Positions 21,961 to 32,717 of a stretch of DNA of 64,000 nt are shown here, piece after piece. The notes beneath the pieces are model-generated. The model was not told where the DNA came from, did no database searches, and was given only the letters and a program-made list of their open reading frames with translations. Location: the NCBI GenBank assembly GCA_030068145.1, contig JAPJBO010000632.1, positions 62,001 through 126,000 of the forward strand. The letters are read 5' to 3'. This DNA comes from Diplonema papillatum. Lineage: Eukaryota; Euglenozoa; Diplonemea; Diplonemida; Diplonemidae. Every line of letters starts with the position of its first letter. The first letter of the stretch is position 1. The translations under genes and the position numbers were made by a program.

Positions 21961-22493
21961 TTTTGGAGTGAAAGTTCTCTTGAAACTCCGGGGTTTTAAA
22001 GTCTCCGGGTGACCTTCGTCGTTTTGGGAAGATATCCTTTGTGCTCAGAGTGTCGTAAGAGTGGTGGTTACACGAGGCAAGAGGATCGGTGGGTACCTTA
22101 GTTGTTGGTCATTGGTGGTTTCGGCCATTGTCCACATACCTTACTTACTTTTTAGAGTTGAAGCTTGCATGAGAATCCGGGATTTTAGAGTCTCCGGGCG
22201 ACCTTCGTCGAATGGGTTCTTTTAAAGCTAATACGTACTGGGGGAGTTTGGGGCTTCTCTCGTGTACACTTTACTCTCGCGTGCGGTTCAGTATCCTCAC
22301 ACATTTCATGTAGCTGAAACAAAAGATAGCAGGCGCGATGTTTTGTTTGTACGTGCCGGTACAAATACGTACAACTATTTGTTGCCACGAAAAGGGAAAA
22401 TATTCTCAGGATACCAAATTGGTAGTAGCCGTCCGGGGAAACATGCGGGTCAGCCGGCGAGAAGTAGGTGTACGAGTCGCCTATGTCAGCTAC

Positions 22494-22790
22494 CAGCTTC
22501 CTGCGCTTTTTCAGGCACGCGTCGAACTCAGCCTTGCGCGCGAGAAACACGGTCTCCAGGCTTCGGTACGCCGCTTCCAGGGCAGTGGGGACCTCTTGCT
22601 CGGGAAGCCGTTCGATACCCTCGTCGAAGTACATATTGACGTCTTCCTGCAGCAGCCCGCAGAGCCGCACAATATCTTCGCTCTTCTTCTTGATCAGCCG
22701 CATGCGCGCTTGGCTCTCCTGGTCGCGCCGGTAGGCCTCCAAAACTTGCTGCAGCGTTTTCGCCATCGGCAGCACGTGTTCCACTGCGTT
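22494..22790 (-). CDS. MAP65/PRC1/Ase1-like protein, N-terminal coiled-coil exon
   Basis: The candidate exon runs from CCGGCAG|AACGCA to AAGCTG|GTAGCT, 99 codons in phase 0. It encodes AKTLQQVLEAYRRDQESQAR, KKKSEDIVRLCGLLQEDVNM and LEAAYRSLETVFLARKAEFD, ending KKRRKL. It resembles the MAP65 dimerisation rod, where a helix with L-C-x-x-L precedes an L-x-x-L-x-x-x-(R/K) helix. It cannot be joined directly to the exon at 21321 in phase with the borders I chose, so a border is wrong or a small exon is missing. Three decayed tandem copies lie upstream. Confidence 0.6.
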
Positions 22791-22905
22791 CTGCCGGTTG
22801 ATTATAGTTGTTCTTGCCGGGTTTGTGCTGAGTACTTGCCGGACTCTATGAAAGGGTGGATCCTACCAGATATGAGGGAAACTTGCCAAAAATACTATTC
22901 TGGGT

Positions 22906-24240
22906 TTTCATAGCGTTCATGACGCGAAATTTCTATGAGAGGAACTTCGTGTGAGCTTTCTACACTTTTTCAGGCACGCGTCGAACTGGGCATCGCGCGT
23001 GAAAACTCGGTCTCGAAGCTTCGGTACGCCGCTTCCAGGGAAGCCAGGGACCTCTTGCTCGGGGTGTCGTTCGATACCCTCGCCGAAGTACATATTGACG
23101 TCTTCCTGCAGCAGCCCGACGCACGATATCTTCGCTCTTCTTCTTGATCAACCGCATGCGCGCTTGGCTCTCCTGGTCGCGCCGGTAGGCCTCCAAAACT
23201 TGCTGCAGCGTTTTCGCCATCGGCAGCACGTGTTCCACTGCGTTCTGCCGGTTGATTATAGTTGTTCTTGCCGGGTTTGTGCTCGGACTCTATGAAAGGG
23301 TGGATCCTACCAGATATGAGGGAAACTTGCCAAAAATACTATTCTGGGTTTTCATAGCGTTCATGACGCGAAATTTCTATGAGAGGAACTTCGTGTGAGC
23401 TTTCTACACTTTTTCAGGCATGCGTCGAACTGGGCATCGCGCGTGAAAACTCGGTCTCGAAGCTTCGGTACGCCGCTTCCAGGGAAGCCAGGGACCTCTT
23501 GCTCGGGGTGTCGTTCGATACCCTCGCCGAAGTACATATTGACGTCTTCCTGCAGCAGCCCGACGCACGATATCTTCGCTCTTCTTCTTGATCAACCGCA
23601 TGCGCGCTTGGCTCTCCTGGTCGCGCCGGTAGGCCTCCAAAACTTGCTGCAGCGTTTTCGCCATCGGCAGCACGTGTTCCACTGCGTTCTGCCGGTTGAT
23701 TATAGTTGTTCTTGCCGGGTTTGTGCTGAGTTCTTGCCGGACTCTATGAAAGGGTGGATCCTACCAGATATGAGGGAAACTTGCCAAAAATACTATTCTG
23801 GGTTTTCATAGCGTTCATGACGCGAAATTTCTATGGAGAGGAACTTCGTGTGAGCTTTCTACACTTTTTCAGGCACGCGTCGAACTGGGCGTTGCGCGTG
23901 AAAACTCGGTCTCGAAGCTTCGGTACGCCGCTTCCAGGGCAGCGGGGACCTCTTGCTCGGGGAGTCGTTTCGATACCCTCGCCGAAGTACATATTGACGT
24001 CTTCCTGCAGCAGCCCGACGCACGATATCTTCGCTCTTCTTCTTGATCAACCGCATGCGCGCTTGGCTCTCCTGATCGCGCCGGTAGGCCTCCAAAACTT
24101 GCTGCAGCGTTTTCGCCATCGGCAGCACGTGTTCCACTGCATTCTGCCGGTTGGCAATAGCTGTTCTCGCCGGGTTCTATGAAAGGGAAACACTTTTCTA
24201 GTGGTTCATAGCATTCATGACGCGAAACTTCTGGAGAGGA
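22906..24240 (-). pseudogene. Three decayed tandem copies of the MAP65-like exon, period about 445-455 bp
   Basis: Copies at about 22906-23349, 23350-23803 and 23804-24240 each contain the exon plus the flanking intron (CATAGCGTTCATGACGCGAA). All share a 5-bp deletion in the LCGLLQED segment, which breaks the frame, and a changed donor side (CTGAAAAAG|TGTAG). The shared deletion shows that a decayed copy was itself re-amplified. The first two are closer to each other than to the third. Confidence 0.9.
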
Positions 24241-24439
24241 ACGTCGTGTGAGCTTTCTACACTTTTTCAGGCACGCAGTGCCTGATCGTTTTTACGTAAG
24301 GCTGGATTCAGGACGCAAGTGAACACGCCACGGCTTGCGGCGACGAGCTTCTCACTTCCTCCAACATTTCATGTTCGGTAAAAAACCGTACACCGCGTGC
24401 GAGAGTAGGAGAAAGTAGAAAGGCAAACTAGAGTTTTCG

Positions 24440-24577
24440 TTGGCCGCGCTACCCTGAGCCTGAGCCTGAGCCTGAGCCCAAATCCTGGACGTGGTTTCAG
24501 GTGGCAAATTGGCAAATGATCATGATCAGAAGGTCCTACTTGGGCGCTTCAGTTTCCTCACACATTGCATGTGGCTA
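24440..24577 (+). repeat. Dispersed repeat (AAATCCTGGACGTGGTTTCA family)
   Basis: After a short GAGCCT tandem, the block from AAATCCTGGACGTGG to CACACATTGCATGTGGCTAA repeats at 29295-29395 with few changes. Confidence 0.75.
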
Positions 24578-24800
24578 AAAAATACTCGAGGGACTGCCTT
24601 GTGCTCTTTTCGAAGGAGGCTAGAGGGGGAGAAAACAATACAACTGCAAAGTGGGTCTTTTTTGTTGAACGCTTACGCCTGCCACTAAACCCAGATTTCC
24701 CTGTGTTTCGTGTGGGCTACAGCACATTTACCTCCATTGATCTATCGCAACTGGCAGTCTCCTCAAGCATTTCCTACAAAGCAGGTGCTTATACAAAACA
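24578..24800 (+). repeat. SINE-B, full copy
   Basis: A full copy, from AAAAATACTCGAGGGACTG to GTGCTTATACAAAA, antisense to the MAP65-like gene. Its 3' end stops about 10 bp from the donor of the first coding exon. Confidence 0.9.
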
Positions 24801-24812
24801 ACTTTCGCACAC

Positions 24813-24977
24813 CTCCTCGAGTAGAGCGACATCGTCTTTCCACGCGAGCCAGAGCTCTCTGAGAACTTCGTAGGCGTCGAAAAAGACGCCGCGCGCCGTT
24901 TGGAAGCTGCAGTCGTCCATCACCCGGCTCGTTTTGTCGCGGAAAAGGACCTCGCTCCCGCCTCCGAACTCGTCCAT
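24813..24977 (-). CDS. MAP65/PRC1/Ase1-like protein, first coding exon
   Basis: The minus-strand ATG is at 24977-24975, and the exon has 55 codons with donor GAGGAG|GTGTGC in phase 0. The end, YEVLRELWLAWKDDVALLEE, matches the MAP65/PRC1 N-terminal signature in which a helix with L-x-x-(I/L)-W is followed by an acidic L-L helix. The start sits just downstream of a repeat and an HILSNSSFGLRRVG frame that is also open, so an upstream start is possible. The gene reads right to left across about 10.3 kb. Confidence 0.55.
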
Positions 24978-25783
24978 CCCGACACGGCGAAGTCCAAAGC
25001 TGGAGTTAGAGAGGATGTGCCTGAGGGGCTTACCCCCCCCCTGCTGACGGACTGGTGACTGTCTGTCTTCTTGGTACCGTATTACCGTCTCTTTTTGCGT
25101 CGGCCCGTGCGGACGCACACCCCTGCTCAGTTGCAAGCCGCGTCAGGCGCAGGCACACCGCACCGAGCCGGGCGCTGACATCAGGCGTGTTTGGTGTTTC
25201 CGACGATCCCGTATGGCGTGCAGATCGGTGGTTTTCGACCTTTTATCAGTTTGTGATTTTTGTCTCTTTCCTTTACCTTTTTCTTCCGCGCGGAAGCAGA
25301 AAGGATTGCCTGTTCTACAGTGTGGTGTAGGGTCAGTTCGGATTTCTGCCGGATTCTTGCCAGTTTTGTTCATTGCTGAGTTGTTGCCGGTCAATGATGG
25401 CAAGTCTTTGGCCACCGACGGTCGACTTATGCTTGCAAGCACAGTCACCACGCCACCCCAGAACCACGCGACCTTGCGGTTGACGCGAGGTATCGTCGCT
25501 CGCCAGCCAGCCTCGAAACTGACTGCCGCCTCCAAGGCTAAGGCCGCTCGACGAACATCAGAAAGATAAAACAGCAAAGTCTTTTTTTATAAAATATTTT
25601 TTTTTGTCAGGCCAATCTGATTCTTACTCTTTTTTTTTGCAATTTTTTTTTTTAATTAAATTTTCTCTTTTTTTTTCTCAATCTTAGTTGTCAGACGAAG
25701 AAGACAGCAAGCAAGGTGCAGAAAGGGAAAAAAGGCTGCGAAGTCGGCGAAGCTGGTCCGAAAGTTCGGGGGAGGGAGGGTGT
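24978..25783. other. Upstream region of the MAP65-like gene, no supported gene
   Basis: 25030-25100 has short repeat family R tail motifs (TCTTGGTACCGTATTACCGT). 25195-25250 matches one unit of the 53-bp satellite at 50690. A plus frame at 25340-25569 ends in a basic KLTAASKAKAARRTSER but has no start or family. 25570-25680 is T-rich. The promoter or leader-acceptor of the MAP65-like gene would be here but no element is recognisable. Confidence 0.5.
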
Positions 25784-26010
25784 TGGAAGAACGTGCTTGG
25801 TATGGTAATGTGCTCAACACCGCACCGGTTCTTTGTGTACCGTGTTTCGGTCCTTTGAGCCACGAACACAGAATGCGGACCATCGTCAGCGCGGAACTGC
25901 AGACGAGGACAGCGAAAAATGTGGGTCTGGTTTGTCAGGCGGCTGTTCACGGCTCGGCACAGTCATTCTACGAGAGCACAGGAAGATTTACGCCAGGGAA
26001 GAAGCCTCTA
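25784..26010 (+). repeat. SINE-F, diverged copy
   Basis: Matches the family defined at 34769-35004 (GAACGTGCTTGG, CTCAACACCGCACTGGT, AGCCACGGACACA, TTTGTCAGGCGGCTGTT). Confidence 0.75.
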
Positions 26011-26977
26011 CCCTGCCTGAGCAATCAGGCGGGGCTCTTTGCCCTATACTATGCGACTGCGACTCGCTTGAACAGCGCTGCCCGGACTGTGGCAAGTTAC
26101 AAAGTAAACCGCGCAGATGGGAGGAGATCAACTGTGTGGGACACGGGCCGCCGGCATGAAGTGTTGAAAGTTCGCTTGAAACTCTGGGGCTTTAGTCTCC
26201 CAGATGACTTTAGGCGATACACTATATGCTCTGCGTTTGTATTTTTTTTTTAACCCCTTGCGGATGGAGGACATACACGGTGGAGTCGAGCCTCAGAAGC
26301 TGAAGCTGAAGCTAAAGCTGGAGTTTCAAAAGCAGATGTCACCCCCAAATCTTCGGGTGTGGATCTACACGCTTTGGTTGTAGCGCACCCGCTTTTCGCG
26401 TGTAACCTGGGCACGCTGTATTTTACTCCAGCTTCTGAGATCCAACCGTGTACGTTTATGTCGAGCAAGTCCGAACACGAGCTGGACTTCGGACACTGCG
26501 TCTACAAGGACACGTCAAAAAGGATCCATGTTTGCTGCTGTGGACAGATGTGCCACGGGACCTTACCAAGCTGCGTCTTCAGAGTAAAGATACGTCAAGA
26601 AGGATCCACGTGTTGGCTGTTGGGACAGATGTGCCACGAGACCTTACCAAGCTGCTTATACAGAGTAAGGACACGTCAAAAAAGGATCCATGAATTTATA
26701 GGTCAATAAACAGTCACAAACAGTCCCGGATATGGCTAGCCATAACCCATAACGAAAGCATGCACTAAATATACAAACCGTAACCATAAAGCCCTTTCTT
26801 GCTCTAAGAGAACCCATTCATGAACGGTCACACGGAGACCCTAAAACCCCGGTATTTCAAGCGAACTTTAACTCTAATAACATGCGTGGTTTTACAATTG
26901 TATCGGCCGCTAATTTGATAAATCCTGAATTATTATTCTCGGCACCACTCTTTTGTGGATCAATGGATTAACTTCTT
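26011..26977. other. Repeat-rich stretch without a gene
   Basis: 26160-26215 and 26810-26880 are family R fragments (plus and minus). 26380-26450 resembles the 63.1-kb satellite. 26520-26690 holds diverged outlying units of the 79/82-bp satellite that becomes regular at 27379. Confidence 0.6.
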
Positions 26978-27330
26978 TTTGGTGGCGCCGCTTCAGCGGC
27001 GCCGCCAAAGCCCCAAGGTACGCCAGGTACCAGGGAAAGCCTGCTACACGGGAGCCAAAGCTTCACGTGTTCGGCGGTACTGCAGAGCCACAGGCCTACG
27101 GGTCAAGTGGCTACCGATTTCCCATACTAAAGCATCAAGGCTTGGCGCACCTTGGGGCTTGGCGCCCGCGCTGAAACACAAGCTCGTCGAGACGGTCAGC
27201 AGGACAGAGCGGACGGGCGCTGCCTCCGACTCAAGCTTTGCAAGCTGTGGTTGACCGTCACGTTCCTGGACCAGGAGCGGCCTTTTTCTCTTCTCTTCTC
27301 TCTTTGGTGGCGCCGCTTTAGCAGCGCCGC
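26978..27330 (+). mobile_element. SINE-A copy with about 28-bp target-site duplication
   Basis: The element (starting near ACCAGGGAAAGCCTGCTAC and ending GGAGCGGCC plus a pyrimidine tail) is flanked by TTTGGTGGCGCCGCTT direct repeats at 26978-27005 and 27303-27330, with two differences over 28 bp. The target itself is the palindromic GGCGCCGCTTCAGCGGCGCC. Confidence 0.85.
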
Positions 27331-27378
27331 AGGCCCGCGGAATGGTGCAGTGTGTGGCTCTCCCACTTCGTCAACTAT

Positions 27379-28140
27379 GTGTTGGCTGTGGACAGATGTG
27401 CCACGAGACCTTACCAAGCTGCGTGTACAGAGTAAGGACACGTCACAAAGGATCCATGTGTTGGCTGTGGACAGATGTGCCACGAGACCTTACCAAGCTG
27501 CGTGTACAGAGTAAGGACACGTCACAAAGGATCCATGTGTTGGCTGTGGACAGATGTGCCACGAGACCTTACCAAGCTGCGTGTACAGAGTAAGGACACG
27601 TCACAAAGGATCCATGTGTTGGCTGCTGTGGACAGATGTGCCACGAGACCTTACCAAGCTGCGTGTACAGAGTAAGGACACGTCACAAAGGATCCATGTG
27701 TTGGCTGTGGACAGATGTGCCACGAGACCTTACCAAGCTGCGTGTACAGAGTAAGGACACGTCACAAAGGATCCATGTGTTGGCTGCTGTGGACAGATGT
27801 GCCACGAGACCTTACCAAGCTGCGTGTACAGAGTAAGGACACGTCACAAAGGATCCATGTGTTGGCTGTGGACAGATGTGCCACGAGACCTTACCAAGCT
27901 GCGTGTACAGAGTAAGGACACGTCACAAAGGATCCATGTGTTGGCTGCTGTGGACAGATGTGCCACGAGACCTTACCAAGCTGCGTGTACAGAGTAAGGA
28001 CACGTCACAAAGGATCCATGTGTTGGCTGTGGACAGATGTGCCACGAGACCTTACCAAGCTGCGTGTACAGAGTAAGGACACGTCACAAATGATCCATGT
28101 GTTGGCTGCTGTGGACAGATGTGCCACGAGACCTCTACCA
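27379..28140. repeat. 79/82-bp satellite with a 161-bp higher-order unit
   Basis: About ten tandem units of GTGTTGGCTG(CTG)TGGACAGATG...CACAAAGGATCCAT. Most units alternate between 79 bp (GGCTGTGG) and 82 bp (GGCTGCTGTGG), making a 161-bp dimer the repeating unit. Neither period is a multiple of three, so all frames are visited and the short ORFs are artefacts. Confidence 0.95.
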
Positions 28141-28339
28141 AGGAGCCTCAGGTTCCTCATCTTGGAGTCATAAGACTCCTGAGTTTGGCCCAGAGTTTCC
28201 CCGGAGAAGGCTCTCTGCACCTGGGCAGCCTCCATTCACCTCCGTCCGTAAGGGGGTTGAGATTTTTACCGCGAACGTTTGACGTGTACGGGACGCGCGT
28301 CTTCACAGTCAATCTTTTTTACACAAGCGCCAGCATAGA

Positions 28340-28590
28340 AGAAAGTTCTCGACAAAGCTGCAAGACAAAGAACCGAAGGCATCTCAAAAGCTGTAACTAC
28401 CGAACCCACGTGTTGAACGGACGTGAGGGTCTGCCCCAACACGACAAGACACACAAACACAACAGGTCAAAGTCCTGAGTGAGAAAACAACACACACGGT
28501 GGTTGCGAAGAACACCAGATTGTGTTTGTATTGTGTTTGCCCCTCTACGTCTATATTTCCTCCCTTCCAGTCGGAGTCAAAAGCAGCCGC
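28340..28590 (-). repeat. SINE-C, minus-strand copy
   Basis: The only SINE-C found on the minus strand (reverse complement of CTACGTCTATATTTCCTCCC through to the CGAGAACTTTC end). It differs from the plus copies at several positions. Confidence 0.75.
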
Positions 28591-28879
28591 GTCGAGTCTT
28601 TCTGCTGCCGCTATCGCAAAGCTTGGGTGTGCGCTTTAAAAAGTGGACTTTTTGAACCAGCAAGCTTGGGTGTCACATTTTCAAAGAATGGGACACACCC
28701 CCCCCCCCCCCCTCCCCTTAATTTAGAGTTTTTGAGGTTTAGAAGTCCGGTACTTTAGTGTCAAAGAGAGGAAATAGAGGCCACAGAGAACAAAAACAGG
28801 GAAAGAAAGGTAATAATGGTGGAAGCACCACGGACGGAACGAATGGAAGGTTAGTTATGTGTTGGCAGGGCACATACGC

Positions 28880-29170
28880 AAAAATACTCGTAGCTGCTTT
28901 GACTCCGAATGGAAAATGGAGGAAATATAGAGGTAGAGGGGCAAATACAATGCAAACACAATCTGATTTGTTCTTCGCTTACACCACCGTGTGTTGTTTT
29001 CTCACTCGGGACTTTGACTTGTTGTGTTTGTGTGATTTGTCGTGTTGGGGTAGACCCGCATGACCTCACGTCCGTTCAGCACGTGGTTCGGTAGTTACAG
29101 CACTTGGGATCCCTTCTGTTCTTTTTGTCGGGCAGCATCGTCGAGCATTTCCTTTCAAGCTGGCGCTTAT
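28880..29170 (+). repeat. SINE-C, full copy
   Basis: This runs from AAAAATACTCGTAGCTGC to GGCGCTTATATAAAAG. SINE-C shares with SINE-B the start AAAATACTCGA and an end with the form GAGCATTTCC...GGCGCTTAT followed by an A-rich tail, but the bodies differ. Confidence 0.85.
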
Positions 29171-29399
29171 ATAAAAGAAGAAGATCAAACCCGTACACCG
29201 CGAGAGTAGGAGGCGTAGTACGTGCGGTCAACGAAAACTCTAGTTTCCCTTTTCCTCTTTCTCCTTTTTCGTTGACCGCACTACCCTGAGCCCAAATCCT
29301 GGACGTGGTTTCAGGTGGCAAATTGGCAAATGATCATGATCAGAAGGTCCTACTCGGGCGGTTCAGTTTCCTCACACATTGCATGCGGCTAAAAAAAAA

Positions 29400-30096
29400 A
29401 AAGAGTAGAGGGAGGGAGAGATTGCGAAAAGAAAAAGAAGGAAAAAATGGCGTGCTCTTGCGTGACAAAATGAGGACTGAAGTGAAGCTAAAAAGAAAAA
29501 GGTGGGGAAACAAAAAAAGAAAGCAGAGATAAAAAAGGATGGAGTAAAGTGAAATTAGGCTGCGGTTTTAGACTGTCTCGAGGTTTGAGAAGCCGGTATT
29601 TTTTTTGGTGTCGCCGGTTGGTTTGTTGTTCGAAAACAGCATCGGCAGCTTTGCAAGGTGGGCGGCGGCGCTGTAGTGAGGAGGCAGGCGATGGCCTCTG
29701 TTGTGTTGCCGACAATCAACCGGAGTTGATGCACAGTCTGGTCTATTTTTCTTTTTACCAAACATGGATGAAATGTTGGAGGAAACCAGAAGCTCGTCGC
29801 CGCAAACCGTGGCGTTTTCACTAGCGTCCTGCATCCAGCTTTCCGCAAAAACGATCAGGCTCTGCGTGCGTTCAAACGTCGCTTTCTGTACCACCGACGC
29901 TGTTTTTCTTCGCTTACTTTCTTCTTTCTTTTTCTTTTTCTTCTTGCGGACCGTGTCCTTTTTCTGCCCCTATTATTAGACTATTTCATTGTTGGTTATT
30001 ATGTTTCGTGTTCTTTTCTTTTTTTTTTGTGTTCTTTTGTGTGTGGATTATGGGAACGCGACTGATGAAGAGGGGAGGTGATTGCTTAGGACACGG
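29400..30096. other. A/T-rich stretch without a supported gene
   Basis: Purine-rich 29390-29530 and pyrimidine-rich 29900-30040. Short frames around 29550-29850 have no recognisable family. 29300-29395 is the dispersed repeat also at 24480-24575. Confidence 0.5.
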
Positions 30097-30220
30097 TGAC
30101 TCGAGCAACTTTTGCTCGAGTTAAACCAGACTCTCCAAAAGCGGGTGTGACCACATCCTATTTCCGGGTGTGGTCACACCCGCACTTGAGGCCGGACTGT
30201 AGCTCGAGCAAAAGTTGCTG
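30097..30220. mobile_element. Foldback element with nested inverted repeats
   Basis: AGCAACTTTTGCTCGAG (outer left) pairs perfectly with CTCGAGCAAAAGTTGCT (outer right), and GCGGGTGTGACCACA pairs with TGTGGTCACACCCGC inside, around a 13-base loop. The arms are about 55-65 bp with a few mismatches. A solo right half occurs at about 31180-31265. Confidence 0.85.
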
Positions 30221-30735
30221 GTGTTCACTGTGTAGGTGACTGTCTGTCTTACCTGCATCGTATGCAGTGTGCGCGCGATCAGCCGGCTTGCCGGCTGATT
30301 AAATTTCGAGCCGCACGAAATCGGCCGATTTTCAACAGTGCAACTTTGGCTACGCCGCCCATGGGGCGGAGACAGCTTGCACAAACCGGGCAAGATGTTG
30401 TCGCAAAACCCTGTTGATCGGCAGACTGCCGGCTGATTATCAGCCGGTCAGTTTTTCAAGATTTTTCTTTTTTTTTTTTCCGGCAGAAATCAGCCCAGGG
30501 GACTTTAGCATTTTGTCTGACCGAGCAAAAAAGCCAGTTTCAGCCAAAACCCCGGTTTTGGGCCTGTGGGTGTCTGAGTGCCTGGAACCGTCGCCCCGCG
30601 CACGCGCAAACAAGGGAACGGAGGGGGGTGGTGAGATAGGCTTGCGGTGGCGGTGGCGGTGTGCACGTTTATCAAACTACGGAGATCGTGGGTGACAAGC
30701 TTCGAACAGCAGTGACACACCGTGACGCGCCACGT

Positions 30736-30776
30736 GACTGCAGTACTGTACAGTACAGGTACAGTACTGCAGGGGC
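30736..30776. repeat. Perfect inverted repeat, 14-bp arms
   Basis: CTGCAGTACTGTAC and GTACAGTACTGCAG flank a 7-base spacer that itself contains AGTACAG. No terminator-like T run follows. Upstream, 30287-30311 has another hairpin, ATCAGCCGGCTTGCCGGCTG. Confidence 0.85.
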
Positions 30777-31559
30777 CACTTGAAATCGAATCTAATAAAC
30801 AATTTTTTGTTTTTATGAAAAAACTGAAACCGGAAAACCCCTGAATCAGCCGCTGTTTACTTAGCGAACACCTGGTTTTGACCCTGCATGTTAGCGTATA
30901 TGCCCGAACGCCTTTCTGTGAACAAGGGCTTCCCTAGATCGCCCCGGTGCATGTTTCGACGGAGGCTAGGGAGGAGGGGGGAAACGATGCACCTGCATGT
31001 TTGATGCCAAGCACCAGCGAGCGAGAGAGAGAACAGAAGCGGATACAAGTAAGTAAGGGGTAGAACCGACCCTCCGTGGGTTCGCTTTATTTTTTTTAGG
31101 GTGCAAGTTCGCACGGAAGATGAAATCGCGCGCACACAGAACAACATTGCCCCTCCCGTGTCCACACTGTTTCACACCCTATTTCACACCCTATTTCCGG
31201 GTGTGGCACACCCGCTTTTAGAGATTCTGGTCTCACTCGAGCAAAAGTTGCTGGAGTTCACTGTGTGTGTGTTGGTAAACTCGGGATGATGAGTAACCCC
31301 TGAGCGGAGTATAGCCCATCTACTACGCATTCACGTGTTCACGTTACTGCTGAAGCGCCTTCTGTGTGTGTGGGAGGGTGTGGTTGTTAGAATCCCTCGA
31401 AGGGGGAGTACAAAAAGGGGGCAAACGGTGGGGCCTGCGTTTGTCAGTTTTTGCTTTGCCCCTCGAACCTCGCTTTTTGGCGAGAGTGAGAGAGTGGATA
31501 TGAGGAGCTCGCTCAGAAGCGCGCACCCCCCGGACTTCAGCAGCCATAATATGCATGTA

Positions 31560-31880
31560 CTAAGTCAATGCGGGAGTGAAAAAGTGGGGGAGTGGCCGTT
31601 CCCGCCTTGAGGGAGTGCCACTCCCTCGGGAGTGAGACTCCATCCGATACGACTCGTATTCTCGCATATTCTCGTATTGGGGGGTCGCGGCCCCGATTCT
31701 CGCAAAATTCTCGCATATTCTCAGGGTCAAATACATGGTTCTTCAGTGGTTTACACATTCTCGCATTGCACTCGTATCATTCTCGCATGCGAGAATATGC
31801 GAGAATTTCATGCGAGAATGCGAGAATCATTCTCGCATACGAGTCGGACCGGATGTATGCCTAGGGAGTGAGACACCCTA
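31560..31880. repeat. Dense ATTCTCGCAT / ATGCGAGAAT motif cluster
   Basis: About a dozen copies of ATTCTCGCAT-type words in both orientations, some directly palindromic, ending at ATGCCTAGGGAGTG. A related cluster (ACGAG/CTCGT words, ending at ATGCCTAGGGGTG) is at 62690-62940, and a short one at 34686-34745. Confidence 0.75.
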
Positions 31881-32059
31881 GGGAGTGAGGCCGACCGCAC
31901 AAACGCCCGGAGTGGGAGTCCTGCTTGGCTCTAGTACCGCCGAACACGTGGAGCTTGGCACCCGTGTAGCAGGCTTTCTCCGGTAGACCTTGTGCTCGCG
32001 AAAAAAAACGGAGCCGCCAAATCGCCCGGATCACCCTCGTCGGATTCAGAAAGAACTGC

Positions 32060-32350
32060 AGAAAGTACTCGACGTAGCTGCTTTGACTCCGAATGCAAGG
32101 GAGGAAATATAGAGGTCGAGGGGCAAATACAATGCAAACACAATCTGATTTGTTCTTCGCTTACACCACCGTGTGTTGTTTTCTCACTGAGGACTTTTGA
32201 CTTGGTGTGTTTGTGTGATTTGTCGTGTAGGGGTAGACCCGCATGACCTCACGTAGGTTTAACACGTGGTTCGGCAGCACTTCGGATTCCTTCGGTTCTT
32301 TGTCTGGCAGCATCGTCGAGCATTTCCTTCCAAGCTGGCGCTTATGTAGA
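32060..32350 (+). repeat. SINE-C, full copy
   Basis: This runs from AGTACTCGACGTAGCTGC to TGGCGCTTATGTAGAAG, in plus orientation. Confidence 0.85.
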
Positions 32351-32439
32351 AGAAACGGGGCAGAAAACACGCAGGGGGGAAGAGACAGCACAGGAGGACT
32401 AGATAGATCATTCTCCGAAGCTAGTGGGCATCTCTTCTT

Positions 32440-32700
32440 TTCTAGAGTGAAAGTTCGCTTGAAACTCCGGGGTTTTAAAGTCTCCGGGTGACCTTCGTCA
32501 ATGTGGGAAGATATCCTTTGTGCTCTGAGTGTCGTTAAGGCGACACAAGAGAATCGGTGGGTACCTTGGTTGTTGGTCATTGGTGGTTTCGGCCATCGTC
32601 CGCATACCTTACTTGCGGTAGGCCCTCCTCAGTATGGTGCGCAGTAGGTGACTGTCTGTCTTCTTGGTACCGTATGACCGTCTCTTTTCGTGAAACTCTT
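32440..32700 (+). repeat. Repeat family R, near-full copy
   Basis: From GAGTGAAAGTTCGCTTGAAA to TCTTGGTACCGTATGACCGT. The same about 270-bp unit is at 36870-37140; shorter copies are at 21965-22230, 34020-34060, 35085-35330, 52630-52800, 55365-55445, 56020-56095 and 56225-56305. Confidence 0.85.
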
Positions 32701-32717
32701 TGGGGGGATGCAAAAAC

